Below are positions 12,807 to 25,800 of a DNA stretch of 64,000 nucleotides, piece after piece. The notes below the pieces were generated by a model. It searched no databases, was not told the DNA's origin, and saw nothing but the letters and a program-made list of their open reading frames with translations. The DNA lies in NCBI GenBank assembly GCA_039545355.1, contig BCJJ01000009.1, positions 558,023-622,022 of the forward strand, written 5' to 3'. Numbering within the stretch: the stretch's first letter is position 1; each line of letters begins with the position of its first letter. Source of the DNA: Trichosporon coremiiforme. Its lineage: Eukaryota; Basidiomycota; Tremellomycetes; Trichosporonales; Trichosporonaceae. The position numbers and the translations under genes are program-made.

Positions 12807-14681
12807 TCTCGGGCACAGTGCCACCCACACCATACCCAGTTTCGTCAAAGTTGTGTTTCGTAGTCGCTTCGAGCTGTACGATATTAGGTTGTGAAAGTGA
12901 ATGCAAGGAACGTGAGAACAAGAAGACTGTATAGAGTGAACGAACGCAGGCTGGAAGGGCGCTCAGTTCCTGGAAGTCAGGAACGGTCATGGTCAGACTT
13001 CCGCGGGAGACCTTGAAACTAGCGAAGCCTTCCTCTAGCCTCGAATCCTTGCGAGGTGCGAGAGGCTAGCCTCATCATGCACACACACCTCTGTCGGTGC
13101 AAGTACGAGCCAGTGCCAACTGCCACTGTCCTTGGACCCTCGGGATCATCGGGTTGTTTCATACAAGCCCAACCGTAGGAGACGGTGAAGCCAGCGAAGC
13201 GTCCATCTGACTGGGACTTCGCCAACATTGTGACAGACGAGACTTCACTGTCAGCGCACACCCAAAGCACTTTATTCGAGTCGGCCCGGAGTGTTTCCGA
13301 ATTGCCAACGTCCTCGCCCTCCCCCCGGTCGTCGCCTAGAAGACAATCCCTTCCGCGGGCGAAGTGGCACCTTGAGAGGTTGCCTCGTGCCCTCCGAATC
13401 AGCTATCGAAGTCCATGTGGAGCTTTGACTTCGGGAAGGATGCTTGTTCAAGGAGCGCAAGTGAACTGCGAGGGTTGCTTTTGGTCCGTGAACCGCAGCA
13501 CCGTCAGTACGGGAGCCGGTGGGTCCCATAGCGTTGGCAGGTGGCGTATGGACCGTTGCTTTCGCCTTCCTACTGGCCGCAGCCATCCAAGCCGCAAAGA
13601 ACCGACGATGAAAAAATGTCCCTGCCATGCAGTGCAGTGTTTGCTGGGCGTACGCGTGTTCGAAAGATGACCTGGAAAGTGATCTCAGCCGTGAAGTGGT
13701 TAGTACTGAGAAACGCTTGCCCAGTCCTGATATTTTCTGCCCTTCGTTTGATGATCCGTCCAGTCTCTTGCATCTGCCCCTCGGACCGCCGCTCATCGTC
13801 GTCAGACCACTGCTTTCCCGGACTCACTCGTCATTCGTCTCGAAGACGTGAGAGATGTGAGACGCAATGACACCGTCTCCACCCCACCCAACAGCCGGCA
13901 GCCGACGCCAGCAACTGATCCAGCGGTGGCCCGCAACGCCAATTCCGCACCAGAAAACCCTCTTTTCGCAGTTTGTCAGCTCACTTCCTTGCTATTACCA
14001 CCTGGATTGATGAGCTCATTTCGTTGAGGGAATCAACGTCGACTGGTAAAATCGCCCAAGCGCCGTCGGGAGACCAGCATTGCTGCCCGTGCACCGGACC
14101 GCAATTCTGCCACCATCACCAGTGATCCGGTCCCTCTTCTCGGCCGATAACGCAGTTCCCAGCATTCAACAGAGTCCCCCAAACCCTCCCTCTTCACGAG
14201 CTACATTCGGTGGAAAGAAAATGGCCGGCTGCTGAAAGCGTAACTCACCTCATTGGCGGGTGCCACTCCCATTCCGCTCCACAACAATAAGGTGCAGTCC
14301 AAGCCCCGTCATGCCTCACGTCGGCACTTGACGCAAACTCAAAGTCACGCGTCGCTCCAGCCCCTCTTCACACTGGGCATTGCTTTGTCACGGGGACGCT
14401 TTGGCATACCTCTGAAGTGCTCCACATGGAAGCGAGCTGGGCAGGTCGAGTGGCAAGTGTCTGTGCGTCGGTCGACGGCAAATCAGCCGTCAGTCAAAGT
14501 GTCAGTAGCCATCAGTTCCTCCAACTCGACCATGCCCAAGAGAGAACGAATGAAAGAGAAAGAAAGGGGACGCACAATGGAAGAACTCGCAAAAAGCAGG
14601 TCTTTGCGAAAGGGTATATTATCGAGAGCTAAGAATTCTATGTTCGCATCCAAACGTCAAAAAAGTCATTACAACGCCGGC
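12807..14681. other. Intergenic between convergent OPT and bZIP genes
   Basis: The stretch lies between the 3' ends of two convergent genes. Overlapping open frames at 13185-13870 on both strands look like chance frames. Nothing was recognised as an RNA gene or repeat. Confidence 0.4.
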
Positions 14682-15638
14682 CTACTGCTGCAGACGGTAC
14701 TTCATGCCGACCATGTCGCGGAGGAGGCCGTTCTCCTTCCTGAGGTCGCCGACCTCGACCTCGAGCGCGGCGGCTTGCCCCTCGAGCGACTTGATCGCGC
14801 GCTCGGTCGCTTCCAGCTGGAGTTTCTTCTTGGCGCGGAAGCGGGCGGCTGTAGGTCAGCGTTGTTCGAAGCGGCGGCGTGGGTATGCAAGTGCAGTTGA
14901 AGCAAATTGATACCTCACATCGTTAAACAAAGATTCCGATGACAGTGCTGGCGACGTGGAACTCGAGCACAGGTTAAGAATGGACTGACACTCACAGGCA
15001 AGAGTATTCCGGACACGCTTGTCCTCGACGTCCTCCTCCTCGGCCGCGGGGGTGTTGACAGTGGACCCGCGACGAGAGTTTCCAGGCGGAGCGGGTGCGA
15101 TGGGGGTGAGGGCGGGTGTGAGTCCGGGCGGGGTGTTGCTCCCGCTCCCCGTGCCAGCCGTATGTGTGGACGCGGCGCTTCTAGTCCTAGTCCTTGCTGC
15201 GGCGCGGGTCGGAGCCGGTGTAGTCGGGGGAGGCGGGGGCGGGGCCGGATTGCTCTGCGCAGTGGTGGGAGGGGCTGCATTGGTGGACGACGCATTCGAG
15301 CCCGGGGCCGACGGCCATTCGCCATGGTGCTGCGCATGAGGGTGGGGATGGGGATGGGGGCCATGGGCGCCGTGATGCGTCGACTGGGGCCAGTAGAATC
15401 CTAGGTCCATGTCAGAGGCCGACGCCGTCCCGATGCCACGGGGCGGGTCGTGGGCTATGCTGAAGCTTGAAGAGGTGCTGTGGGTATGTCGCGGTACGGT
15501 GGAAGGGGGCCACTCGGCACCGTGCTCTGAGGAAGGGGAAGTTAGGGGATGTTGGCCTTGGGCGTGTTGCTGACCGGCGGGCGCGGATCCACCCAAGGCG
15601 GCGAAGATGTTCGCCCAGTCGACGTCGTTCATCGCCAT
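14682..15638 (-). CDS. bZIP transcription factor (Cys3/MetR-like)
   Basis: Two exons, 15638-14996 and 14848-14682, coding 269 aa. The N-terminal 210 residues are disordered and rich in Pro, His, Ser and Ala. The bZIP is at the extreme C-terminus. Its basic region KRVRNTLASARFRAKKK is created exactly at the splice junction (TCC codon split T|CC), which supports the model. A leucine zipper of about five heptads follows, and the protein ends YRLQQ. The NT-ASARFR-KKK pattern is that of the Neurospora CYS3/Aspergillus MetR sulfur regulators, so sulfur-assimilation control in the nucleus is a reasonable guess; other single-bZIP regulators remain possible. The ATG at 15638 is chosen; a second in-frame ATG follows two codons later. 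Confidence 0.82.
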
Positions 15639-18600
15639 GATGCTCTAGGCTGTGCCACTCGTAGACGGCGGCGGGGCTGATGACTCGGTGTCTGGGGAAG
15701 GTGTGTCTTCGGTAGCGCGTGGGTTGGCTGCGGTGGCTGGCTAGTGTGTTATACTAGCTGTCACACACGCGTCCGTCCTGTCGTCGGACTGTCTAGGTCT
15801 CTATGCTCTTCGTCGAGCGGTGTCGAGCGGCGCTGGGACCCCGGGAGAGAGGCAGGTCGGAGATCAGGCCGTAGACGTGGCGGTAGCGGCGGTGATGCCG
15901 ATCGCGATGTCGATCGCCGCTGTTATCGTTTGGGAATGATAAGGCGGTAACGTGCGCCGGGTGGTTCTCTTGACGTGAGCCCTGCCAGTTCTGCTGCTGA
16001 GTCGAGGCTCTGCAGGCGGGTCTGCGTCGAGATCGAGGTCGAAAGAGGAAGGGGGAATTCCGAACTGCACGTTCTCGAGTGCTTAGTTAAGAAGCAGAAT
16101 TCCAGATGGCGCCCTCGTCTCTGGTGCAGTGTGTTATGTGATGTCTGTCGCCCAGAAGCCCAGAGGGCCGTGGCGTGTTCTGCGCTAAGAGTCTGGCACT
16201 TACCTTCGAGCTAGAGCGGTGTGCGCGCCGCCCGGCGTAGCTGCGTAGAGTTGCGGTTGCAGTGACAGCACTTTGCGATTTGGGCGTGTCGCAGAGTTCA
16301 AGCCGGGCCGGTACCTATGTGTGGGAGTGGAGGCGTCCGAGTAACGCTACGGGCTTCGCGGTTGGCCGGGGAGCGCTGACGCGCGGTGATGTGCTCGCTT
16401 CTGGGCTGGGAGGTAAGCAAGGAAAGCAAGGATGGGATGGCCCCGCAGCGTGCAGTCCCTAGGTTTGCGGGCTGGATGAGAGGACATGCTCGCTGCATGT
16501 TGCCCTGGCCGTGCTGGATGTTCGGAGGCTACGGTGGGAGTGCTAGGCTGGACGATTGCAAGTAGCGAGATGAGCCCAGATGACGTGATTGCGTGCTCTG
16601 CGGTGCTCTGCGATTCCGCCACCGATCTCCCATCGACCATGTGGGTGCAGACCCTGACATAAGGCGCTCTTATCTTCTAATCGACGGGCCATTGTGTCTG
16701 TATTCATGCAATGCTTCCGCTAAAAACTCTCCTGCGTCTATAATAGAAGTCATTAGAAAGCTGTTCAAAGGCAAACCCTAAGCGATAACAAGCCCGAGTG
16801 CCCGAGGCACTGTCCTAAGTCAAGGTCTGACGCAACTTTGTTTTTTCGCGATTTGGTTTTTTTCCACCGCCGGCCTCAGCTCTCAGTCTCCAAACCGGAC
16901 CGACCCACTACCCACTCGACAATCCACTGACACAGTACTACTCATGACACGCCTGAGACGCTGACCGGGGCTGATGTCGGCTGACCATTAAGAACGGCCG
17001 ATTCCTTTTGATCAGGCACATACGACGGCCAAGGACCTATGACTCCAGGGCCGCAGTTGATCCAACGCTTTGCTTTCCTTTGCCAGGCCTTGCACTTCCT
17101 TGCGGCACCACAGCGCGGGTCGCAAGACTCGAAAGATGACTGGGCAGTCTGTGTGCTGCGCAACGCGGACCGACTTTTGCGGTTAGCGAAGGCACGCTGC
17201 TCATGCAGTCAATCGAGCCGTAGAGGCCCTCGACATGCCTAGCCTCTTCCGAGGGCCACCTCTGGGCCGAGATCCACTGCGGCTGTTTCGTAGCACGCGC
17301 GGTCGACTGTCGGGCTCGCCAAGTTCTGTAAGCATACCCGTCGGGTGCAGACCATCAGCCTGTTCGGGGCGAGATGGCCCCGCCTGGCTCCTCGGCGCCT
17401 CCTCTTACCGAGGATTACCGCCAGCGCCAGAACGCCCTTCAGGTTTGGTGCAGGTATGAGGCGTACCTTCTTGGCGCAACCTCTGTCCAAAGTTAGCCCC
17501 ATCGCCCCCCGGTTGCTCATCACGGTGCTGAGAGCTCAACTCTGAGAAACTATTCTTATGCGTATTGTGCGCCATGGCATATACGAGGTGGGTTCAGATG
17601 GCACGTGAACCCAGGTCGGGTTCGGGCTTGGGCTGAGGCATTCGGGCTTGTGATTGTTGTGCCTCCGGTCCGGATCAAGAGAGGATACAGAAAGGAAGTA
17701 CGTGAGCACACTATCGCTGCTCATCGCGGAATGTCTGGCCCTAATTGGTCCGAGATGCCGCTTCACCCGTCGTACACCTGTCTCTCCCTCTTTCACCCAC
17801 TCCTCTCAAGGTCTGAGGCAACTCAGGTCCTCTCATTTGCAGGAGGTCGTACGAGGAGCACGCAGCCGGGTTGATGTGGCCCGCTGCGCTGCGCTTCGCA
17901 GGCTTCGTGTGAGCGGGAGTGGGTCATTGAACGAATAAGGTGCCTAAGAGGGAGCGGGGCGATGGGGCAATGGAGGTATGGGGTCTGGGCAATCCATCGC
18001 TCCACCAAGCGCTCACAACGCAGCCCTACCGTACGCGACGATCGGTCTCGGAGCGTGTTACGAGACTCGTTGGGTGGAGTGACGGCATGAGCATGCAGCT
18101 CTGCTTAGTTCTGGGCTGCGTCTGTATTCGCCCGAGGACCCCAGGACCCGAGGGCCGATCGGACACATGCCTCCTGTGCTTCTGAGGAGTTGGAGCAGGT
18201 GCAGCGAACGCGGGTGCCTCACCGAGTTCGTCGTTCGTGCAGTTCGCTAAGGTCGTCTCCTCCTGATTCCTCCTGACTCCTCCTGACTGGTCCACCACTC
18301 TTGTCAGATATCTACCTCTTCCCTCATTGGCTGAGAGACCACTCTGACATCGATATTGGGGATGCTCTTGGCTGGACCAGAGGGGGAACGGCCCGCGGAC
18401 CGATACTCTCTGTATTCCCAACTTGTAGCTATGTTCCTGTCCTCTGTCGAAATGCTGTACGTAGTGAATTCTGACGAAGCGATGGCCGAAGCGATGGGCA
18501 AGGTTTGCGCAGCATCCAGAGGAGAGGCACCGGAGACTCGATTCGGATATTCGCGAGGACGTCGTTGGGCGATGGCACTTTGCCTTCGACGTTTGAGGCG

Positions 18601-19896
18601 AGTCAGCGAGTCAGCGCAGAACGACTGCGGACCACCGGTCGCGGGTCGCGGACCGAGTCCTCCGCTCAAAAGACGCACACGAGTTCTGCATTGTTGGCCC
18701 GGACGTCTCAGCTTTGAACCGTAGTAGCATAAGCTGGACGAAGCAGTATGGGAATATCATTACGGCCGCCGTTTGGTACTCTCTGTCGTGTGTGGATTAT
18801 GAGAGTACACCGATCAAGTCGTCGATCGTCCGTGTCCAGGTCCATATCATAGTAGCCCTTCTTCCTCTTCCCGCTCCTTCGCGTTGAGGAACGTGTTCTC
18901 TACTCGCTTTGATGCTGGGCCTCGGGCCTCGTTTCGAGGCGATGCAAAGAGATACGAGGCTCTTACCAGTCTACTGGATCTACAGCCTTTCGCAGTAGGA
19001 TGAGGGCAAGAGGGGTGAGAGGGGGAGCGGGTACCTCGACGTTTTGTTCGCTTCCATTCAGACCGTCGAGCCGTTCCTTGATAGTTTCTCCGCCTGCCTC
19101 CCCCTCTTCTACACTTCCACTCTTCCATCATTCCTCTGGCTCCTCTGGTTCCTCCGTTGCTCACCCTCCACCTCCTCTGTATGCCGCGTCCAGCCCAGAC
19201 AAGACGTCAAAGAACTTGATGAAGTTCCGGCCGAAGCCTCACCAGACTAGTGTCTAGCGGCTGTCTTAGACCGAACCACTGGATCAGCCAACCACCTAAG
19301 TCATGCCGATCTGCCGATCCTGCCGAAATCCGATCCAGACTAACCATCGAGTCTCACATCTGGGTGAGCACCCATCACGCCTGACCTTTTCCTTCGACTA
19401 TATGTAATCAATCTTCTTTGGCGATATGTAATACCCCTAGCCGCTGCTTATCATCTCCGTTACGCTTCTACATCCCCACGCTAAACACGGACGACTCCCA
19501 TGCATAGGCTGACCTACGTACGATCCCACGTAACCCACACCCCACTGACGACGCTCACAAGTCTCCGAGTCATGAGTCACTGACCGAACCTACGCCTTAG
19601 TCCGCTCCACACGTGCCCGAAGAACAACTCTATTCTAAGCAGAAACGTAACATGCATTCATATTTCCTCATCGCATCGTCCATACTAAGGAGGTCTGTTG
19701 TCTACAATAATCGAAAGCTGAGCAGAAAGAAGGGAAGAACTGAGCTAAGGAGTGTCTGGTGCGTTGGAGGCTCACCGGGCCTATTCTGGCTCTTCTGAGC
19801 CTGGTCTAGAGGGGAGCGAGAAGAGGTGCCGAGCGGTTAGAGCCGCTCGCGAGCACGATTCTCGTCTCCGACGCCTGCGGCGTCTCCGGCTCTTGC
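15639..19896. other. 4.3-kb gene-poor region upstream of the bZIP gene
   Basis: The stretch holds the bZIP promoter and leader at its left end and the 3' flank of the Caf120-like gene at its right end. Open frames of up to about 130 codons occur on both strands but overlap each other and lack coding bias. No tRNA, transposase or known domain was seen. An unrecognised spliced gene or a long non-coding transcript cannot be excluded. Confidence 0.4.
18261..18290 (+). repeat. Short tandem repeat, three 10-nt units
   Basis: Three consecutive copies of CTCCTGAYTC-type units are seen, the third ending in G instead of C. No function is evident. Confidence 0.6.
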
Positions 19897-22800
19897 CTAT
19901 GAGGCATCCCTCTCACCCCTGTCGCCGTTGTACGAGCCCGCACCCGTGTGCATAGGGCTGTTTCCGTCCATCATGCTGTTCGGCCTGAAGCCCGGCGAGG
20001 GCTGGCCGCCCTGCTGCTGCTGGCCCGGGAACATGCCCATGCTCGGCATGCCCATTCCCATCTGGGGCATGCCCATCGGGAAGCCGTACATGCTCGGCGT
20101 CGGCATGCCGTATCCGTACCCTCCGGCGCCAGGGAAGAAGCCGCCGCCGGGCATGCCGGGGTTCATGCCGGGGACGCGCATGCTGGCCGCGGGAGAGGGG
20201 GAGCGGCCACCGGCGACCGAGGCGCCGTCGTTGTCGCCCATCTGCGAGCCGGCCTGCGACATGGCCATGATCGTCTGCTGGTACGCCATCTGCGCCGCCA
20301 TCATGGCCTGCTGCTGCGCTTGCGGGTTCATTATGCCGCCACCGTACTGCTGCTTGTCAGCTTGGCAGGTAGTGCGAAAACTTACAGGGTAGCCACCCAT
20401 ACCCATCATCTGAGGAGGCATGCCGTAGCCGTATTGCGGGAAACCGCCGTACTGCGACATTGAGTCCATCTGCTGGCGCTGTAACTCCTCGATCTTGCGC
20501 TGGCGATCCTCGGCGAGGCGGCGCTCACGGTCACGGTCTGTCAAGGTAGCGCCGATACCGCCCGCGTTCTTGCGGTCGCGCTCGTGCGCCGCGACGGCAC
20601 CAACGAGACCAGTCGACGGGGGAGGCGGCTTCTCGGGAATGTTGAGAAGCGACGAGCCAGTCTCACGAGCGACCTCCTCCTGTCGGCGAGCCGAGCGGTC
20701 CGCCTTGTCCTGCATACCGGCCTGCAGCAGACCGCCGGGCGTGAACGCCTTGGTGAGCTGCACCGCCGGCTCCTCGAGCTCGACGAACTTGCCGTCCTTC
20801 TTGGCGTGGCCGTGCTCCTGCGCAAAGTTGGCGTTCCACACGTTGTGCTTCGGCGCGGGGGCGACACCGGCAGCAAGCTGAGGAGGCATGTTCGGGTGGG
20901 GAAGGTGACGATGGGGTGCAGGGGGGGAGCTGGAGCGAGACCGTCCAGGGTCATCGTGGATCGACATGCCGCGCAGCGTGGAAGGAGGCGCGAGCTCGTC
21001 GCCGTACATGCTCTCGCCACGGCCACCTCCAGCACCACCACGAGGAACGGGAGGAAGGGGACCACGCTGCTGCTGTCCGTACGGTTGCTGCTGGTACTGC
21101 TGCTGCTGCTGGAACTGCTGTTGCGGGTACTGCTGCTGGGGGTACTGCTGCTGCTGCTGGTAGTGGTTGCGCTGGTCGTACTGGTTGGGAGGAGGAGCGT
21201 TGTAGCCACCGGGGCCCTGGCGCTGCTGCGAGGGACCAGGAGGAGACGAGGGAGGGTCCTGGTCGTCCTCGTCTTCGTCTTCGTCCTCGTCGCTCTCGTC
21301 GTCGGGGTTGTAGTTGCCACGGTGCTGTTGCCTGTTGTCCTTGCGGCGACCGCCTCCGGGCACGTTCATCGTCTGAGCCTTGTTCTGAGCAGCGGCCTCG
21401 GCATTGGCGCGGCGCTCGGTGGCAGCCTTCGAGGGAGCGAACGACGAACGGCCCTCCGACTCCTTGATGGGCGAGGAAGACTTCGGAGGCTGCGGCGGCT
21501 GGGGCAGAGGCTGGTCAGCGTAGGCGAGGTATGCGGCGGCGTCGGTATCGTCGTCTTCCTCGCGGACGGGCTGCTTGTTCCTATCGTTAGCAGCACCGAT
21601 CCCGGCGGCAGCGGCGAGGGCGGTGGTCGCAGCGGCAGCGGCTCCGACACCGACACCACGGCCGGCGCCGTTCTGCTGGTACGACTGCTGTTGCTGCTGC
21701 ATGGGACCGTCGTTGGGGTAGCGACCGTTCTCGACGCGGTTGGGGGAGACAGGCGAGATGGGTTCGTTCGAAATGTGCGAGTGGTTGCTGGGAGGGATGG
21801 CGCGAGCTCCGGATGGACGACGGCCAGGCGGGTTGTACGTGGGCGACGTGGGGTAACTGTGCCCCTGGGACTGATAGGCAGGGGGCGAGCTGGGGTGTGC
21901 GTCGGCGCTGCCAGGGGCACGGCCAAGCTGTCTCTGTTGCGAGGAAGGTGCGTCGTGCTGTGCCTGCGCCTGCTCAGGCTCCTCGACCATGTTCATGAGA
22001 TAGAGGGCGGCAGGCTCATCGCGCAGGTTAGGCGAGAGGGCGGGGGACGCAGCTTCGTTGGACATGCCGCTCGAGCGCTGAGGCCTGGGCTGGTGGAGGT
22101 GGTCGGATTGGCGGGGCGAAGCCGTCGACGCCTTGGACTGGCCAGCGGGCGATGCCACAGGGGACACGGCGGGCTGTGCAGAAGAGCTTGAGCCGGCAGG
22201 CGGGGGCGACTGGTAGGGCTGCTGCTGCTGCAGGGGCTGGTAGGGCTTTTGCGGGGACCTGTGGGGCGAGGTGTTTTGGGTGTTGAGGTTGTTAGGGGAG
22301 GCAGAGATGTCGGCAAGGTTGGAAGGAGCACCATTGTTGTTGCGCTGGTTGAAGTCCTGGACCTGAGACTGAGCGGCGTACGCCTGGCTCGCCTGCTGGT
22401 TGCGGTGGTGGAGGGCGGCAGCAGTCGCGGCGGCGGCCCCAGCCCCTGCCAGGCCCGCCGCACCGACAACGGCACCAAAACCGCCCTGACCGCCATGTGT
22501 GTTGGGCGGGTTTGCAGACACACCAGCGCCCGCAGCGCCCGTGCTGACGCCAGGCCCGCCTGGACTGATAGGTCCAGATGAACCCTGCAGAGCCTCAGTC
22601 GAAGCTCGGCGAGGCGGCAGGCTGCTGCTCTCAACCGGCGGCGTACGGGGCTGAGCGCCCTGAGCCTGCTGGCTAAGGTCAACATCGTGCACCTGCGACG
22701 GCGAGTCACCGCGCTCGGGCGTGACACCGAGGGCCTGCAGCGTCTGCGACGGTGTGCTATATGAGTCGGCGACGCTGCCAGCGCTGACCTGGCGGTGGTG

Positions 22801-25800
22801 CTGGATCGGCTCCTGAGACTGCGAGTACGGCTGCTGCTGGAACGGGTTCCTACCCTGTTGGCCGAGCGCACCCTGAGCAAAGTTGGGAGGCTGCTGCTGA
22901 GGGGGGCCGGAGAACTGCTGAGGCTGAGGCGCAGGCTGCTGGAACGGGTTGGTGCCCTTAACACCTTGTCCGGGGAGCGAGTTGGTTACGCCAGCAATAG
23001 TAGCGCGGGGCTGCTGGGGCTGCTGAGGAGCCTGCTGCAGAGTCTGTTGCTGCTGGGGAGGAGGGAAGGGGCTAACATGACCGGCGTCGCCGAGCGAGTT
23101 CTGGCGGGACTCGTCGCCAGGTCCTCCGTAGCCGGGCTGGCGGGGCTCCGAGACGCCGAATGAGTTCTGGCGCATGCCAGAGTCGGGCCCGACCGAGTTC
23201 TGACGCGATGTGCTCTCCGGCTGCATCTGACCGAGCGAGTTCTGGCGGGAGCCAGCGAAGCTCGAGCCGGCCGGCTGGCCGTACGGGCTGTCGCGGCCAG
23301 TTTGCTGAGTCTGCTGAGCAACAGCACCGACAGAAGGACCCGCGGGACCGTGGGACTGCGCGAGCGGGCTGCTGACGCGCGAGCCTCGGTTCGGGTCGTT
23401 GTAAAGCGCGTTCGCGGAGGGAGGACGCTGGCCCTGCTGGCCCTGCTGAGGCTGCTGGCGGTCGTTGTACGTCGCCCCAGACGAGCCGGGTCGAGCCTGC
23501 TGTTGCTGGTTGTAGAGACCACCAGAGGAGCCGGGGCGCTGCTGCTCGACGGGGCGCTGAGCCTGGTTGGGCTGAACGAATGTTGCCGCAGAAGGGCCGG
23601 GGCCAGGCTGGCTAGGCGTCTGAGAACCGGAAGCGAAGGGGTCACCAGCGGAGGGCGTCTGAGAGACCGAGCCGCTAGCCAAAGGAGGCGACGTGCTGCT
23701 GCGACCACCAACGTTCCTGGGCGGGGGAAGGGGCCCGGAGCCAGCCGCAGAGCCCGCCGGGGGAACCGTGGGAGTCGCGCGGTCGATACGGTCCGTGTCC
23801 ATAGAACCGAGCGAGAGGTCGTTGTCGTCACGGCCGAGCTGGAGGGGCGGTAAACGGAAGTCGTTATCACGCTTGGCGGCGACACCAGCGGCAGCAGCGC
23901 CGATAGCGGCACCGCCAACAGCACCGGCGGCAGCGGCGCCAGCACCCGAAGGCCCGCTCTCCTCCTCCTCCTCGGTGATACGGGAGTCGTCGGGGCGGCT
24001 GCGCTGGTGGTACGCGTGCTGCGTCAGGGCGATGAAGTTGGCGCGGATACCGGGCGTGTTCAACTTGTAGTTGGCGTTGAGCGCCTCGTCCATAGTAAGG
24101 AAGAGGTCCTGTCTGTTAGCTTGGGTGCGGATTCGAGACAGCTACTCACGCCTCGTAATTCGCCTTGGGGGTACGCGAAGAAGAGCGAGCGAGGGTCGCT
24201 CGGGTTCCAGCTGTATCCCTGGGGCCGTCCGTAGAGCTTGAAAGCGTCGTGGAACGCAGTGATCCAGCGGAGCATGGGCACGAGGGGCGAGAGCTGCATG
24301 TCCTCCTCGGGCTGCTCGGGCATGATGAGGACCCAGCCCGACTCGCGCAGACCACCCTCGATGACTACGGCCTCACCGCTAATGCGGCCAACGACCTTCA
24401 TGATGTTGTTCTGAGTCATCACCTCGAGTCGTTCAGGGAAGGTGGCGTATGCCTGCGTCGCGTTCGTGATGGTGAGCTGGGGCAAGGACGTCGTGCGGTT
24501 CTTGGTTGTGCGCGGCTCGGCGTAGAACGAAGCCATCGGCACGCCCGTGTTCGGCTCCTGCACGCTCTGCTCGTGCTTGCCCATGCCGAAGAGCGAGTGG
24601 CGCTTGCTGTTCGTCGAGCTGTCGTCGACGGCAGCGGCCGAGGGCTCGTTAACGACGAGCCACAGGCGGTTCCAGTCCGTGCTACCCATAGGGCGCACGC
24701 GGACCCAGCCCTCGTAGCGGCCACGCACCAGAGGCGAGGGGGGTTCGCGACGACCAGCGCGGATCAGGTGACCAGTGTAGATCTCCTCTAAGCGCGAGCG
24801 TTCCCAGGCGGCCAGGCGGAGACCGTTCGACCACCGCAGCAGCTCATGGTGACTCGGGCACGAGAAGAGGAGCTGGTTCGCACCAGCCGTGTTCAGTGAG
24901 AAGATGAACTTGTGCGGGTGCGAGTTCGGACGATGCGGAGGGGGCGGAAGCGGGTTGAAGAGCTCGACGCTGGACTCAGTAATATTGAAGTACATCGGGG
25001 GCACCTTTGTGCCCTTGGCGGCGGCGGCGCGAGTCTCCTTCATGGACCACATGGCTGAGGACGGTTAGCATACCGAAGTCAGATCAACCGGTGAAGCGAG
25101 AGCCGGACTCTCGCCCATTCGCCTCAACTCACACAAGGAGGTGCCGCTGAGCTGCAGCCAGACGGCGTCCCAGTCGTTGCCGGGGCTGCCAGGAATGCCC
25201 TGCTTGGGGACCTGGTTCGCGCTCGTCTTGGCGAAGATCATCTCGAGCTCGGGCGGGCTGGCGACATAGGTCTTGAGGGGCTGGTAGGTGAAGAGCTCGA
25301 AGATGGGCTCGAACTGCTGACGCCATTCGGGCGTGGGAGTCGTCGGATACGGCGCTAGAGCGCCAGCCGAGGCGACAGGCGACATGGGCTGGGGCGAGAG
25401 GGGCTGGTTGCCGCGCTCGTCGCGACCGACGCCGAGAGCGTTATGCGGACCAAGGCTCTGCGCGCGCTGGTGCTGCTGAGGACGGCCAGGGCCAAAGTCG
25501 CCAGCAACACCTTGCTGCGGCGCGGCACCGGACATGCTCTGCCGCTGCGCCATGGTCGTGTACTGCTGATGCGGAGGCTGGCGGGGACCGTTACCGTTCG
25601 CGGGGACGGGACGGCCGTTGACGCCGAAGGAGGACTGTCTGTTAGACTCGGCCTGTTGTCAGTGATGATTCTGAAGGAGGGCCGGCGCCATCGAGCTGCT
25701 CCCCCAGAGTTCCCAGATGCGTGCAGATTGCGCGCGGGGCTGGGGCGCATCCGGGCTGTGTAGAGTCTCAGACATTCGGGCAGCCTGCTCCGGTCGTTCC

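Noticed and set aside
20584..22191. 535-codon + strand frame opposite the Caf120-like gene
   Set aside because: It is Leu/Val/Arg-rich, produced by complementing a Gln/Pro/Ala-rich coding strand. No independent evidence supports it.
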